Below are positions 34,034 through 44,119 of a stretch of 64,000 bases of DNA, one piece after another; position 1 is the first letter of the stretch, and each line of letters begins with the position of its first letter. The DNA lies in assembly GCF_009208775.1 (NCBI RefSeq), contig NZ_WFLM01000001.1:723325-787324 (forward strand). The letters run 5' to 3'. Made by a program: the position numbers and the translations under genes. Source of the DNA: Silvanigrella paludirubra. Its GTDB lineage: Bacteria; Bdellovibrionota_B; Oligoflexia; Silvanigrellales; Silvanigrellaceae. The notes under the pieces are model-generated. The model was not told where the DNA came from. It saw only the letters and a program-made list of their open reading frames with translations, and searched no databases.

Positions 34034-35522
34034 ATATAGTTGTATATGTTTCGCTTTTTAATTCAAAATCAGTTTTTGCTGGTATAAAAATACAAGATCC
34101 TTGTTTGACTTCGAGTTTATTTGTTTTATTTGAACTAATATATAATTTTCCTGTAACATTAAATAATATTCTATAATTATCAATTGCGCTAAATTGAATT
34201 ACTTTATCCGCTTTTATTTTAAGTCTAGAAGAATAAAATTCTTTAAAGGAACAAACATTCTCTTCACAATAGGAATCGTTATTTGTAATGACTTCGAGTT
34301 CAGTTTGAGTTGGCGGGGTTATTGTCATGATATCTAAAGCTTTTTCAGTGTCCCAATGACTTTGTGTTAAAACCTTTTGAGCAAAACTTAATATGAACCG
34401 TTCATAAGTAGGTGTTTGAAACTCTATAACTTTAACTCCATGCTGTAAGGCATGAGGAATTAATGTTGGCACTCGTATGACATCCCCAATATTTAAATTT
34501 AAATAACCCGCATAAGAATCCATTATTTCTCGTTTTTGCTTTTCTTCTTCAATTAAATGATTGGGGACTCTCAATAGCCATTCTCTTATTTTATCTGCAG
34601 ATATAGGCTCATTTAATGGAATATTTGAATCTTTTCTAAAGCCATCTAAAATAACATCGATTTTTTTTCTAATTTCTTCATACTGTTTTATTATTTTCAG
34701 TAATTCTGATTTAAACAATTTTGTGTCAAAATTTAGCTCTTTTAATTTATCAAAATTAGAACCAAATTTTATTTTTCCTTCAGAGGAAGAAATTTCAGTA
34801 ACTACATAGACCTCATTTTTTTCTGTATGAAGTTCATAATAAAGATCTCCAAATACGGGGACCGGCAAAGGATCTAAAATTTTTACTAAAGTTAAATTTT
34901 TATCTGAAAATTTTTCTCCTAAAAGTCTTTTTGGCAAAGCCGAAATTAGCCACGGAAAAGGAATTGAAACATTTGTATTTAATAATGGACTTATTTTTGA
35001 AACGCCTCTTTTTTCAACTCCCGTAAACCAAATTTCTTGTCCCCAAGGTTTAGGTATATAAACAGGTTCAAAAATACAAATTTCCTTAGGGTTTATGCTA
35101 ACTTTGTTTGTTTGATTTTTTGATAAATTAATTTTTTCATTTTTAAATAAATTTATATCAAAATTAACGGTTATGGGTATCTTTTTTAAGTCTTCATTCT
35201 CAAATTCTACAGGAGCAAAATTCTTAAAGTTATCTTTATAATGTGAATCATTTTCAGAAAATACAGAAAATAATTCTATGACACTTTCTCGGTTATGGTT
35301 ATCTATATAAATATGGTACTGAGAAACTAATTTTTGAGATTTATGATTCCAAAATTCATTTAAATTATAACAAATTGTTATAATTAATTCTGATAAACTA
35401 GGGTATTTTAATGTTATTTGTGTTAATAAAATATCTAAAATGGATTCGGGTGCTTCTACATTATTTATAAAAAAAGAAGCTTTCTCATTATTTTTTTCAT
35501 TTAAATTTGGTTTTATAGACAT
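34008..35522 (-). CDS. Mannose-6-phosphate isomerase-like cupin protein
   Basis: 504 aa. Central and C-terminal parts resemble type I phosphomannose isomerase: PKPWGQEIWFTG, LVKILDPLPVPVFGDLYYELHTEKNEVYVV (first cupin motif), SYAGYLNLNIGDVIRVPTLIPHALQHGVKVIEFQTPTYERF (second motif with His/Glu ligands). The first 150 residues are extra and match no family I recognise. Interconversion of mannose-6-phosphate and fructose-6-phosphate is likely but not certain; the last residues come from the repeat at its 3-prime end. Starts 9 bases before mutM's stop region: mutM is upstream on the same strand. Confidence 0.78.
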   Translation of the reverse strand: MSIKPNLNEKNNEKASFFINNVEAPESILDILLTQITLKYPSLSELIITICYNLNEFWNHKSQKLVSQYHIYIDNHNRESVIELFSVFSENDSHYKDNFKNFAPVEFENEDLKKIPITVNFDINLFKNEKINLSKNQTNKVSINPKEICIFEPVYIPKPWGQEIWFTGVEKRGVSKISPLLNTNVSIPFPWLISALPKRLLGEKFSDKNLTLVKILDPLPVPVFGDLYYELHTEKNEVYVVTEISSSEGKIKFGSNFDKLKELNFDTKLFKSELLKIIKQYEEIRKKIDVILDGFRKDSNIPLNEPISADKIREWLLRVPNHLIEEEKQKREIMDSYAGYLNLNIGDVIRVPTLIPHALQHGVKVIEFQTPTYERFILSFAQKVLTQSHWDTEKALDIMTITPPTQTELEVITNNDSYCEENVCSFKEFYSSRLKIKADKVIQFSAIDNYRILFNVTGKLYISSNKTNKLEVKQGSCIFIPAKTDFELKSETYTTILFCTPHFF

Positions 35523-35531
35523 ATAAACCTT

Positions 35532-36350
35532 TCATTCTTTTTGACAAAACGGACAAAGCCATGAGCTTCTGCCTTTTTGAACAATACGTTGAATAACGCC
35601 TTTACAACCTTTTTTTAAGCAATTTTCACCTGTTCTGCCATAGACTTGATGTAAATCTTGAAAACTTCCTTTTGTTCCATTTAAAGATAAGTAAGTTGCT
35701 ACACTTGATCCCCCTAGTTCTATAGCTTTCAATAAAATTTTAGGGATTTCATTAGATAGTTGTTTCCATTCTTTTATTGTAACGTTTGAGCATAATTTTA
35801 GAGGTGATATTTTAGCTAAATATAATGCTTCAAGTGCATATATATTTCCAATTCCACCAATTAATTTTTGGTCCATTAAAAGATCTTTAACAGAACAGTT
35901 TTTAGATGAAACTTGTTCCGTTAAAAATAAATCTTCTAAATCCTTTTGAATTAAAGGATCACAAATTAAAGTCACAGGATCATTTGCTTTCTTTACTTTC
36001 CAAAAACCAAATCGTCGTGGATCAACATAAGCGAATGCTTCTCCATTTTCAAAAAATAAAGAAACATGTTGATGTTTTTCTTTTACTTTGGACGAATGTA
36101 TTGGTTTAAAAGAGCCACTCATACCAAGGCTTACGTTTACAGAACCTTGAGAAGTTTCTAAAACAAGTTGTTTCCCTTCTCGATAACAACCAACAAATTT
36201 ATTTCCTAATGCAAATATTTCTGACAATTCTTTTTTTTCAAAAGGGTAACGCAAATTTTCACGATGGAATTTAATTTCTTTTATTTTAAGTCCTGCATAA
36301 TTTTTATTTAAAGCGTTTGCAAAATTTTGTACTTCGGGAAGTTCAGGCAT
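35532..36350 (-). CDS. mutM: Formamidopyrimidine-DNA glycosylase (Fpg)
   Basis: 272 aa. Removes oxidised purines such as 8-oxoguanine and nicks the site. The N-terminus PELPEV holds the catalytic Pro and Glu; the middle has GGIGNIYALEALY (helix-two-turns-helix); the C-terminal zinc finger is C-x4-C ... C-x2-C (ENCLKKGC, WLCPFC). Ends 10 bases before the isomerase-like gene begins, so co-transcription is likely. Confidence 0.96.
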   Translation of the reverse strand: MPELPEVQNFANALNKNYAGLKIKEIKFHRENLRYPFEKKELSEIFALGNKFVGCYREGKQLVLETSQGSVNVSLGMSGSFKPIHSSKVKEKHQHVSLFFENGEAFAYVDPRRFGFWKVKKANDPVTLICDPLIQKDLEDLFLTEQVSSKNCSVKDLLMDQKLIGGIGNIYALEALYLAKISPLKLCSNVTIKEWKQLSNEIPKILLKAIELGGSSVATYLSLNGTKGSFQDLHQVYGRTGENCLKKGCKGVIQRIVQKGRSSWLCPFCQKE

Positions 36351-36471
36351 ATTAACTCCAAATCAATATATTAAGGTAGAAATTTCACACTTAAAAAATT
36401 GGCATATCCCAAATTTATTTATAAAAATGGGTACAATATCTTAAATACTGTATTAAAACAAAGGAAAATAT

Positions 36472-36891
36472 ATGAGTCAAATTTTTAGAATAGCAACTTC
36501 TCAAGCAATTCGTGAAATTATTGAAGAAAGTGCGGTAGAAGGTCGATTCGGGTTATTATTAACGGACGATGGCATTGAAAAGATAGCGGAAAGAGTTGTT
36601 GATTTATTTGAAATGACCTTACAGTTAAGAGCAAAGACACAAGAAATGTTTTCTTCAGGATTGGCGGCCACACCTCAAAATAAAGCAAATAGCAGATCTT
36701 CAAGGTCAAATTTTGAAAATGAAGAAAAAGCACCTTTCCCAAGGTCAAAAAATGCGGCTGAAATTTATGATTTTGGAAATAGAACAAAAAGTGAATTGGA
36801 AATGATACCTGTAGCACCCATTCATGATGTTAAATTGCCTAGAACTCGATTTGGGCTCAGCCTCGAAGAAAAAGAAAGAATTAGAAAATAA
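36472..36891 (+). CDS. Hypothetical protein, conserved-looking short cytosolic protein
   Basis: 139 aa, not recognised. AAAGGA lies 7 bases before the ATG, so it is likely expressed. Residues 1-55 are predicted helical and regular (IREIIEESAVEGRFGLLLTDDGIEKIAERVVDLFEM), followed by a Ser/Asn/Lys-rich linker and a conserved-looking RTRFGLSLEEKERIRK end. No signal peptide or membrane helix. Divergent from mutM (121-base gap), convergent with the SDR gene. Base use is less AT-biased than its shadows in other frames. Confidence 0.75.
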   Translation: MSQIFRIATSQAIREIIEESAVEGRFGLLLTDDGIEKIAERVVDLFEMTLQLRAKTQEMFSSGLAATPQNKANSRSSRSNFENEEKAPFPRSKNAAEIYDFGNRTKSELEMIPVAPIHDVKLPRTRFGLSLEEKERIRK

Positions 36892-36896
36892 TTTTT

Positions 36897-37712
36897 TTAT
36901 ACTCTTTTTTCTTGCAACCAACGAGTAATACTTGTTGCAAAATATCTTGGCACAAACTTAACAGAACAAGCCCCTATTTTATTTACAACACCTGGAATAA
37001 TGAGTCTTTGAGAATCGATCAATGCTTTATACCCAGCTAATGCCACAGATTGGGAGTCGGCTGCTATTTTGGAGTTGAATATTTTAGAAGAGGCATCTAT
37101 TTTTGCTGCGGATTGAAAACCTGTCATTGTAGGTCCTGGGCAAAGAACAGTCACATTTACCCCAGAACCTGATAGTTCATTATCTAAAGCTTCACTAAAT
37201 GATAATACAAATGCTTTTGTTGCGTAATATACTGTCATTAAAGGGCCTGGTTGAAACGCAGCCGTTGATGCCACATTCAATATTTTTCCAAATTTCTTTT
37301 GTAGCATTGGTTTTAAATAAATATGAGTTAGTTCTGTTAAAGAAGTAATATTTACTTGAATCATATTCGTCTGTGTATTTAAGTCAATTTCATGGAAAAA
37401 TCCCATAGCTCCAAATCCAGCATTATTTATTAAAAAATCAATATGCATATCAAGTGACTGAGTTTTTCTAAATAATTCTTTTGCAGCACCTGGTTGCGAA
37501 AGATCACATGAAATAGGCTTACAATTTATATTATACTTTTGAATAAGTTCATTAGTTAAATGCTCTAATTTATCACCGCTTCTTGCCACTAAAACTAAAT
37601 TATAGCCATCCTTAGCAAATAGATGAGCAAAATCTAAGCCAATTCCACTAGACGCTCCCGTAATTAAAACAGTTTGATTTTTTTTAGAATTAGGATTTGA
37701 ATCTTTGATCAT
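36897..37712 (-). CDS. Short-chain dehydrogenase/reductase
   Basis: 271 aa, classical SDR. NAD(P)-binding TGASSGIG (residues 19-26), NNAGFGAMG, catalytic Ser and YYATK (Tyr-x-x-x-Lys), PGPTMTGF. It resembles DltE/YqjQ-like oxidoreductases of unknown substrate. It overlaps the upstream SCP2 gene by 23 bases and so is translationally linked, which may mean a lipid or steroid-like substrate (inference). Confidence 0.9.
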   Translation of the reverse strand: MIKDSNPNSKKNQTVLITGASSGIGLDFAHLFAKDGYNLVLVARSGDKLEHLTNELIQKYNINCKPISCDLSQPGAAKELFRKTQSLDMHIDFLINNAGFGAMGFFHEIDLNTQTNMIQVNITSLTELTHIYLKPMLQKKFGKILNVASTAAFQPGPLMTVYYATKAFVLSFSEALDNELSGSGVNVTVLCPGPTMTGFQSAAKIDASSKIFNSKIAADSQSVALAGYKALIDSQRLIIPGVVNKIGACSVKFVPRYFATSITRWLQEKRV

Positions 37713-38202
37713 TTTTTGGTTTTACTCCACTACGTTTTAAAAGCGAGACCATTTTTAAAAATGCAGATAAATCACCTGTAATTGTTACCTTACCTGTAAC
37801 AAAAGCAATATGGGCTTTTAAAGTGCCCATGAGCAATTTATATAAAGTTGAGGAATCTGTTAAGATCATAGAACGTGATGAACCTTCAATTACATTTACA
37901 ATTTGACTTTCTGAAACAGGCCATGGACAACCAGAATCTACTTTAAATTCAAAAAAAGATTTTTCTATATAAGATTTTATAAGGCATACAGACCACGAAC
38001 CAATTTCATCTACCATAACAATAAATCTGGGATTCCCATCAATCATAAATAAATAATCACCTTTTAAAGAAGATCTATCAATGGGTGGTAAATTTCTAAG
38101 CGCTGTACAAACTAATAATCGAAAAGAATCTGCAATTGACCATAATTTTTTTTCTTCATCTAGTTCAACGTAATTAGTATCATTTTCTTGAATTAATTCC
38201 AA
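37690..38202 (-). CDS. SCP2 sterol-carrier-like domain protein
   Basis: About 170 aa. The C-terminal part has the SCP2 motif LMGTLKAHIAFVTGKVTITGDLSAFLKMVSLL, which binds lipids or fatty acyl groups. There is no ATG near the beginning; a TTG at 38202 has AAAGG 7 bases upstream and is preferred, while another TTG at 38217 lacks a clear ribosome-binding site. It overlaps the SDR gene by 23 bases. The function is likely lipid binding for that partner. Confidence 0.8.
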   Translation of the reverse strand: MELIQENDTNYVELDEEKKLWSIADSFRLLVCTALRNLPPIDRSSLKGDYLFMIDGNPRFIVMVDEIGSWSVCLIKSYIEKSFFEFKVDSGCPWPVSESQIVNVIEGSSRSMILTDSSTLYKLLMGTLKAHIAFVTGKVTITGDLSAFLKMVSLLKRSGVKPKNDQRFKS

Positions 38203-38229
38203 AATTTTACCTTTCAAATAAATAAAGAA

Positions 38230-38907
38230 TTAAGGTTCCCAAGAAAATTTTACTTGAGCTTCTCCTGAGTTCATAGAAAGAACAATAGTTCTATCTTGCG
38301 GATTGGGCAAACTTGAAGACACTTCTTTCTTATCAAATAAATCTTTTGCTTCATTTCCTGATAATATATCTACTGGCAATTTAAAAACAATAACATAATA
38401 TCGACTCCAGCTAGAACTCAAAGGAAAAAAAGGACTTAAAAGTTCTTTTTTGCGATACCTATCTACAGACTGAGGTCGTATCATAACTCCATTAATAATA
38501 AGATGAATTTTCCAAAGAGATTCATCGGTCAGATCTAAGTGAGCTTCCGATTTTGTAAAGAGATCTACAACAATACTAATCGTATCTTTAGTTAATATAA
38601 TTTTATCATCAAATTTTGCTTGATTCCCATGAATATCAATGAATCTATTTCTATAAGATTCATCCATTTCAGGAGAAATTAATACTGCTGATGTTTTTAT
38701 AATTAAATCTAAATCTCGATAAGTACTTGCACTTTTACGCCATTTATCTAATACAGGTTGATATTTAGGATCATCTATTGCAGATGATGTAACTTGTATT
38801 TTGGAATTTGTACTCACACAAGCTGTACAAAATAACAAAAAAACGATATATGCAGGAACTTTAAGAAGGGAAATTAGACTATCAACAATAAAACCGTTTA
38901 ATTTCAC
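38230..38907 (-). CDS. Putative lipoprotein of unknown function
   Basis: About 225 aa. A GTG at 38907 with AAGGG upstream gives a signal peptide that ends in FCTAC, a lipobox-like site; the frame is open to a GTG at 38943. The mature part has scattered features, e.g. KWRKSASTYRDLDLIIKTSAVL and a beta-rich end (QDRTIVLSMNSGEAQVKFSW). It is not recognised. The SCP2 and SDR genes follow on the same strand (27 and further bases), so it may belong to the same operon. Confidence 0.72.
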   Translation of the reverse strand: MKLNGFIVDSLISLLKVPAYIVFLLFCTACVSTNSKIQVTSSAIDDPKYQPVLDKWRKSASTYRDLDLIIKTSAVLISPEMDESYRNRFIDIHGNQAKFDDKIILTKDTISIVVDLFTKSEAHLDLTDESLWKIHLIINGVMIRPQSVDRYRKKELLSPFFPLSSSWSRYYVIVFKLPVDILSGNEAKDLFDKKEVSSSLPNPQDRTIVLSMNSGEAQVKFSWEP

Positions 38908-38997
38908 AATTACGCACCCTTGTTCTAAATAATAAAAAAACACACTTTGATAATGCGACTAGGTTTACATCCTAGTCAAGATTCAGGAGAAATAAAG

Positions 38998-40191
38998 ATG
39001 AAAGCCTTAAGAACTTTTTTTATGGAAGATTGGCTCGAATCCTTTAGATTTAAAGCAAAGTATAATTTGGGAGAATCTGGCGGACGTCCCAGGAAGGTCA
39101 AAGATCTCATTCATTTTTCAGAATTGCAGTACAATGATGCTTTTTATGAATTTATGGAAATGAAACTATGCGATAGTCCAAACCGTGGTCGGGAAGATTT
39201 AAGAAAAATCATTGCCCAATTTCATCCTGGCGCAGAAATAGATAATGTTCTTATAACTACAGGTACAAGTGAAGCATTATTTTTATTATTTAGACATTTA
39301 AATCCTAAAAAAATTGCATTAGCAATGCCGGCATTTCAATTATTATATGAATTACCTTTATCATTAAATTCTGAAATTATTTCGTTACCTATTCGATATA
39401 ACGAAATAGGAAAACCATTTATTGATGAAGAAGAATGGTTAGATATTATCAACACTCAAAAGCCCGATTGTTTACTTATTAATAATCCACATAATCCCTC
39501 TGGAATAATTTTAAAAAAAGAGTTTTTAAACAATTTGTCAGATACTGCGAATAAAATTGGATGTAATATAATAGGTGATGAACATTATCGATTTTTATCC
39601 TCACAAAATGAAATATTAGGAGATACTATATATAAAAGAGATGAAAATACTTTTGTAACAGGATCTTTTATCAAATGTTTTGGAGTACCTGGATTAAGAA
39701 TAGGTTGGTGTGTTGGTCCCAAAAAAGCACTTGATGCTCTTCAAAATGAGAAAAATTATACCACGCATACGGTGAATCCAATCACAGAATGGCTTTCGTA
39801 TGAAGTTTTAAAAAATACAAATTCAAATTTATTTAAAATGATAAAAAAAGAGTGGCTAGAAAATAAATATATTTTAAATGAATTTATTTCCCAATCCAAA
39901 ACCATTTATGGAGTTTCTCCTGAGGGTGGTCTTGTTACCTCTCTTGGATTTAAAAACGCAAATTCAATAGATGAAACAAATAAATTAACAGAAATTCTTT
40001 TAAAAAAAGGTATTTTTACTCTACCACTTTCCTCTATGGAGTTTGGTTCCTTAGATTTTCAAAATTTAAATACATATAAAAATAACCCCTTATCAAATAT
40101 TAATAAAGGGTATGGTTTTCGTTTAGGACTCGGTATTGAGACTCATTTATTTTCACAAGCATTAAGAGAAATAGAAGAGGCACTTACCTAG
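38998..40191 (+). CDS. Pyridoxal-phosphate aminotransferase, class I/II
   Basis: 397 aa from the ATG at 38998 (AGGAG 7-11 bases upstream; an ATG at 38947 is less likely). Fold type I PLP enzyme: TTGTSEAL (phosphate binding), INNPHNPSG, GDEHYRF, PLP-Lys in GSFIKCFGVPGLRIGW and the C-terminal Arg in GYGFRLGLG. Substrate unknown, although a capreomycidine/aspartate-like class is possible. Convergent with the cysteine desulfurase gene (8-base overlap). Confidence 0.88.
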   Translation: MKALRTFFMEDWLESFRFKAKYNLGESGGRPRKVKDLIHFSELQYNDAFYEFMEMKLCDSPNRGREDLRKIIAQFHPGAEIDNVLITTGTSEALFLLFRHLNPKKIALAMPAFQLLYELPLSLNSEIISLPIRYNEIGKPFIDEEEWLDIINTQKPDCLLINNPHNPSGIILKKEFLNNLSDTANKIGCNIIGDEHYRFLSSQNEILGDTIYKRDENTFVTGSFIKCFGVPGLRIGWCVGPKKALDALQNEKNYTTHTVNPITEWLSYEVLKNTNSNLFKMIKKEWLENKYILNEFISQSKTIYGVSPEGGLVTSLGFKNANSIDETNKLTEILLKKGIFTLPLSSMEFGSLDFQNLNTYKNNPLSNINKGYGFRLGLGIETHLFSQALREIEEALT

Positions 40192-41428
40192 CTAAGTATT
40201 TTTTTAGTAAGTTTAAAGTCATTTCAATTTCTTCCTCTGTTGTATTTGTAGATAAGGAAAGTCGAATTGCATTTTTTGCTAATTCTGGAGTTTTTCCCAA
40301 AGCTAAAATAACTTTTGAAGGTAAGTTTGCGCCACTGCTACAAGCAGAGCCAGAGCTTGCACAAACTCCTTGCATATCTAATTCAACCAACAAATCTTCC
40401 CCTTTGAAACCTTTTCCAACAACAGAAAAATTTACTGTATTTGGAATTACATTTTCAAAAGGAGAATTCATTTCAATATGAGGTAATTTTTGAATTCCTT
40501 CAAACAATTTTCGACGAAGGTTATCCATATTTTTTCGTTTTATATTTGCTTCAGGTGTATATAAATCACGAGCAATTAAACCTAAACTCACAATCCCTGG
40601 TAAATTTTCTGTTCCTGCTCGCCTGTTTTTTTCTTGAGCACCACCTAAAATAAAAGGTTTAAATTTACGGCCTCTTCTTAAAAATAGAACTCCAATACCT
40701 TGAAGCGCTCCTAATTTATGGGCAGAAATAGCGCAGGAGTCTGTACCTGGTGATATCCATTCATTAGAATTTAATTTTCCAAAGGCTTGAACGCCATCCA
40801 CATGAAAATGTATTTTTTGTAAAGTTTCTTTTGAAATATCAGGATTTAAATATTTTAAAGAAAGTTCATCAAATTCTTCTTTATCATTTGGATTTACCAA
40901 TATTCCCCAACGTTTATAGTGAAGATAATCCCCTATTTTTTTTACGGGCTGTATTGTTCCAATTTCATTATTAGCTGCCATTAAAGTTACTAATGTTGTT
41001 TCAGAAGTTAAATTTTTAATAAAATCTTCTAAGGAAACATAACCTGCGTTTTCTAATGGCAAAAGTGTAAGTTTAAGACCCTCAGTATTTTTTAAATTTT
41101 CTAAAGGCTCTCGTATAGCAGGATGTTCAGACGAAGAAGTAATGACATGCTGATTTTTTAAGGGAACATCATTTTGTTTAAGAACGCCAACTGTCCCAAG
41201 ATTATCGGCTTCCGATCCTCCCGAAACAAAAATAATTTCGGCAATATCAACCCCAAGGGCATTTGCAACAAATCTTCTCGCTTCTGTCAGAGCAACAGAA
41301 GCTTCACGACCTTGGGCATGCGGACTGGAAGGATTTCCAAGACAAACAGTTAACTTATTAAACAACTCCGACAAATGTTCTTTATTTGGAGGACTTGTTG
41401 CGTTGTGATCTAAATAAATCGTTTTCAC
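40184..41428 (-). CDS. Cysteine desulfurase (NifS/IscS family)
   Basis: 414 aa. Removes sulfur from cysteine for Fe-S clusters or thiolated cofactors. YLDHNATSPP at the N-terminus, GNPSSPHAQGR, FVSGGSEADNLG, AANNEIGTIQPVKKIG, HVDGVQAFGKL, PLP-Lys in SAHKLGALQGIG and the catalytic Cys in GVCASSGSACSSG. An insertion around residues 150-190 (GILVNPNDKEEF...) is not in the common form. GTG start at 41428 overlaps the lon stop (GTGA). Confidence 0.93.
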   Translation of the reverse strand: MKTIYLDHNATSPPNKEHLSELFNKLTVCLGNPSSPHAQGREASVALTEARRFVANALGVDIAEIIFVSGGSEADNLGTVGVLKQNDVPLKNQHVITSSSEHPAIREPLENLKNTEGLKLTLLPLENAGYVSLEDFIKNLTSETTLVTLMAANNEIGTIQPVKKIGDYLHYKRWGILVNPNDKEEFDELSLKYLNPDISKETLQKIHFHVDGVQAFGKLNSNEWISPGTDSCAISAHKLGALQGIGVLFLRRGRKFKPFILGGAQEKNRRAGTENLPGIVSLGLIARDLYTPEANIKRKNMDNLRRKLFEGIQKLPHIEMNSPFENVIPNTVNFSVVGKGFKGEDLLVELDMQGVCASSGSACSSGANLPSKVILALGKTPELAKNAIRLSLSTNTTEEEIEMTLNLLKKYLAR

Positions 41429-44076
41429 TTATGAGAAGACCTCACATTTAATGATCTTCCTGCTTTTTTTGTATGCGTTACTTTAACATTTGCATTTTTT
41501 AATTGCACTTTTTTATTTTTCTTAAATGCAATAGATAATACTTCATCTAAATTAGACACAGGAACTACTTTCATTTCTTTTAGAACTTCTTCAGGAATTT
41601 CTTCAAGATCATGTTCATTTTCTGAAGGAATTAAAACTTGTTTAATTCCATATCTATGTGCAGCTAATAATTTTTCTTTAATACCACCCACAGGAAGAAC
41701 ATCTCCTCTCAAGGAAATTTCTCCTGTCATAGCAAGATCAGAGGCTATTGGCTTGCCTGTAAATTGACTGACAATCCCAAGAAACGTAGCTACCCCTGCA
41801 CTTGGTCCGTCTTTTTTAACGGCACCCTCAGGAAAGTGAACATGTAGATCTTTTTTAATGACATCTTTTGATTGAATACCGCATTGACGAGCATTGGAAC
41901 GGATATAAGCAAAAGCGGTTTGTACGGACTCTTTCATCACATCGCCAAGCTGTCCTGTTAAACCAAACTTCCCTGTTCCAGGAGCACTGGAAGCCGTTTC
42001 AATATAAAGAACATCACCCCCATTTGGTGTCCAAGCAAGTCCTGTTGCAACCCCTATTGGCAAAGATTCGGGTCTCTTTTTATCGCTAAAAGGAGAAACA
42101 CCAATTAATTTGCGTAAAGTTTCAACATTAATTTCTTTTAAAAGAGGTTGTGCTTTTTCGTTTTGGGAATCTTCAGATGCCTTATGAGTCATTCCCGCAT
42201 CGACACATTCTCTGGCAATTCCACGAATCACTCCAGATAACTCTCTTTTTAACTGACGGACTCCCGCTTCTCTTGTATAAAGCTGAATTAAGCTTCTCAT
42301 TGTTTCTTTAGACATTTTTAAATTAACAAGATCGGTCATACCATGATCATCAATAACTTGAGGTAACAAATGATCAAAGGCAATGTGTTCTTTTTCTTCT
42401 AATGTATAGCTACTTAAATCTACAATTTCCATACGATCTCTTAAAGGAGCAGGAATGGAAGATAAGTTATTTGCCGTAGCAATAAAAAATACTTTACTTA
42501 AATCAAGGGGCACATTTAAATAATGATCCATAAATACATTATTTTGTTCTGGATCTAAAACCTCAAGTAAGGCACTTGAAGGATCACCACGGCCATCCGA
42601 AGCAAGTTTATCAATTTCATCAAATAAAATAACCGGATTCATTGTACCCGCTTTTTTAAACGCATCGGCAATTTTTCCAGGCATACTTCCAATATAAGTT
42701 CTACGATGCCCACGTATTTCCGCTTCATCACGTACACCACCCAAAGCAATGCGAGTAAATTTTCTACCTAATGCTTTTGCAATGGATTTACCTAAACTTG
42801 TTTTGCCAACGCCTGGAGGGCCAACAAAGAGCAAAATAGGTCCCTTTAATGAGTTTTTAAGCGCACAAACAGCAAGAAATTCCAAAATACGTTTTTTTAC
42901 TTTGGCAAGACCGTAGTGATCTTTATCTAAGATTTTTTGAGCTTCTTTTAAGTTGATTTCACTCTCAGAAAAGGTTCCCCAAGGAATGTCTAAAAGCCAA
43001 GTTATATAAGTATGACTTACCATATATTCAGGCGAACCAGGTTGCATCATACCCATTCTTTCCACTTCTCTTAAGGCAACCTCTTTGGTTTCCTCACTCA
43101 TTTTACTATTTTGAATTTTTTCATTTAAATCAACAGGATCACTAGAAGAAGAGCTAGAACTGCGCCCATCCAATTCACCAAGTTCTTTTTGAAGAAGCTT
43201 CAACTGTTCTCTTAAGAAATACTTACGTTGTTGTTTCCCCATTTCCGATTTCACATCGGAATTTATTTTTTGTGAAATTTCAAGAACTTCTATTTCTCTT
43301 ACAAGAAGAGAATGGATAACTTTTAATCTCTCTTCAACATCTTCTGTTTCAAGGAGGTTTTGTTTCCCTTTAAAATCTATACTCAAATATGGAATGATTA
43401 AATTTGCTAAGTAATCAGGTTCCTGAACATTTTCTATAAACAGATTTGCTTCATTCGGAATATTTGGAGATAGACTAATTGCCTTTTGAACAAGTTGTTT
43501 CATTGCCTTCCCAAGAGCAATAACCTCTATACTTTCAGAACCCTCTTCTGAAGGTTTAGCAGAATCAAGATATTCAATTTCTGCAGAAAGATGATCGATC
43601 TCCGAATTCACATAATTTAAAACACGAAATCGCCTTACTCCCTGAACGACAGCTCCATAAGAATTGTCTGGAAATTTCATTATTTTTAAAACCTTAGCCT
43701 CTGTACCTACTTCAAATAAATCATTTGGAGTTGCAGACTCTACTTCAGAGCTTTTTTGAGCTAAAATTCCAATTTTACCACCAATTCGAATGGCTCTATC
43801 AACAGATTCGTTCGTCCATTCTTTTCCTGCCGTAAAAGGCAGAACATTGTGTGGAAAAAGAACAATGTTTTTTACAGGCACAATTTTAAGGATACGAACG
43901 TTTTCTTTGTCATCCCCATTTTTTTCATCAATTTCTTTGGGTTTTTTGGCTAAAACACGTATTTTTTTATTCACAACAACAGGAAGTTGGGCAGAATCCT
44001 CAACAAGAGAGTCACTTTGTTCTTCAACCTTCACTTTACTAATTTTAGATAACTTATTATTTTTTTTGTCTTCCAT
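41425..44076 (-). CDS. lon: ATP-dependent Lon protease
   Basis: 883 aa. N-terminal substrate-binding domain (about residues 65-270) after a charged extension of about 60 residues; AAA+ module with GPPGVGKT, DEIDKLA; C-terminal Ser-Lys protease domain with KDGPSAGVA (catalytic Ser) and ALTGEISL-type Lys region (AMTGEISLRGDVLPVGGIKEK). Degrades misfolded and regulatory proteins in the cytosol. GAGGG ribosome-binding site. Its stop overlaps the cysteine desulfurase start (GTGA), so the two are probably one operon. Confidence 0.97.
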   Translation of the reverse strand: MEDKKNNKLSKISKVKVEEQSDSLVEDSAQLPVVVNKKIRVLAKKPKEIDEKNGDDKENVRILKIVPVKNIVLFPHNVLPFTAGKEWTNESVDRAIRIGGKIGILAQKSSEVESATPNDLFEVGTEAKVLKIMKFPDNSYGAVVQGVRRFRVLNYVNSEIDHLSAEIEYLDSAKPSEEGSESIEVIALGKAMKQLVQKAISLSPNIPNEANLFIENVQEPDYLANLIIPYLSIDFKGKQNLLETEDVEERLKVIHSLLVREIEVLEISQKINSDVKSEMGKQQRKYFLREQLKLLQKELGELDGRSSSSSSSDPVDLNEKIQNSKMSEETKEVALREVERMGMMQPGSPEYMVSHTYITWLLDIPWGTFSESEINLKEAQKILDKDHYGLAKVKKRILEFLAVCALKNSLKGPILLFVGPPGVGKTSLGKSIAKALGRKFTRIALGGVRDEAEIRGHRRTYIGSMPGKIADAFKKAGTMNPVILFDEIDKLASDGRGDPSSALLEVLDPEQNNVFMDHYLNVPLDLSKVFFIATANNLSSIPAPLRDRMEIVDLSSYTLEEKEHIAFDHLLPQVIDDHGMTDLVNLKMSKETMRSLIQLYTREAGVRQLKRELSGVIRGIARECVDAGMTHKASEDSQNEKAQPLLKEINVETLRKLIGVSPFSDKKRPESLPIGVATGLAWTPNGGDVLYIETASSAPGTGKFGLTGQLGDVMKESVQTAFAYIRSNARQCGIQSKDVIKKDLHVHFPEGAVKKDGPSAGVATFLGIVSQFTGKPIASDLAMTGEISLRGDVLPVGGIKEKLLAAHRYGIKQVLIPSENEHDLEEIPEEVLKEMKVVPVSNLDEVLSIAFKKNKKVQLKNANVKVTHTKKAGRSLNVRSSHK

Positions 44077-44119
44077 GATACCCTCTTCATGCCCTCGACA
44101 GTTGTGGCCAAAGGAATTT

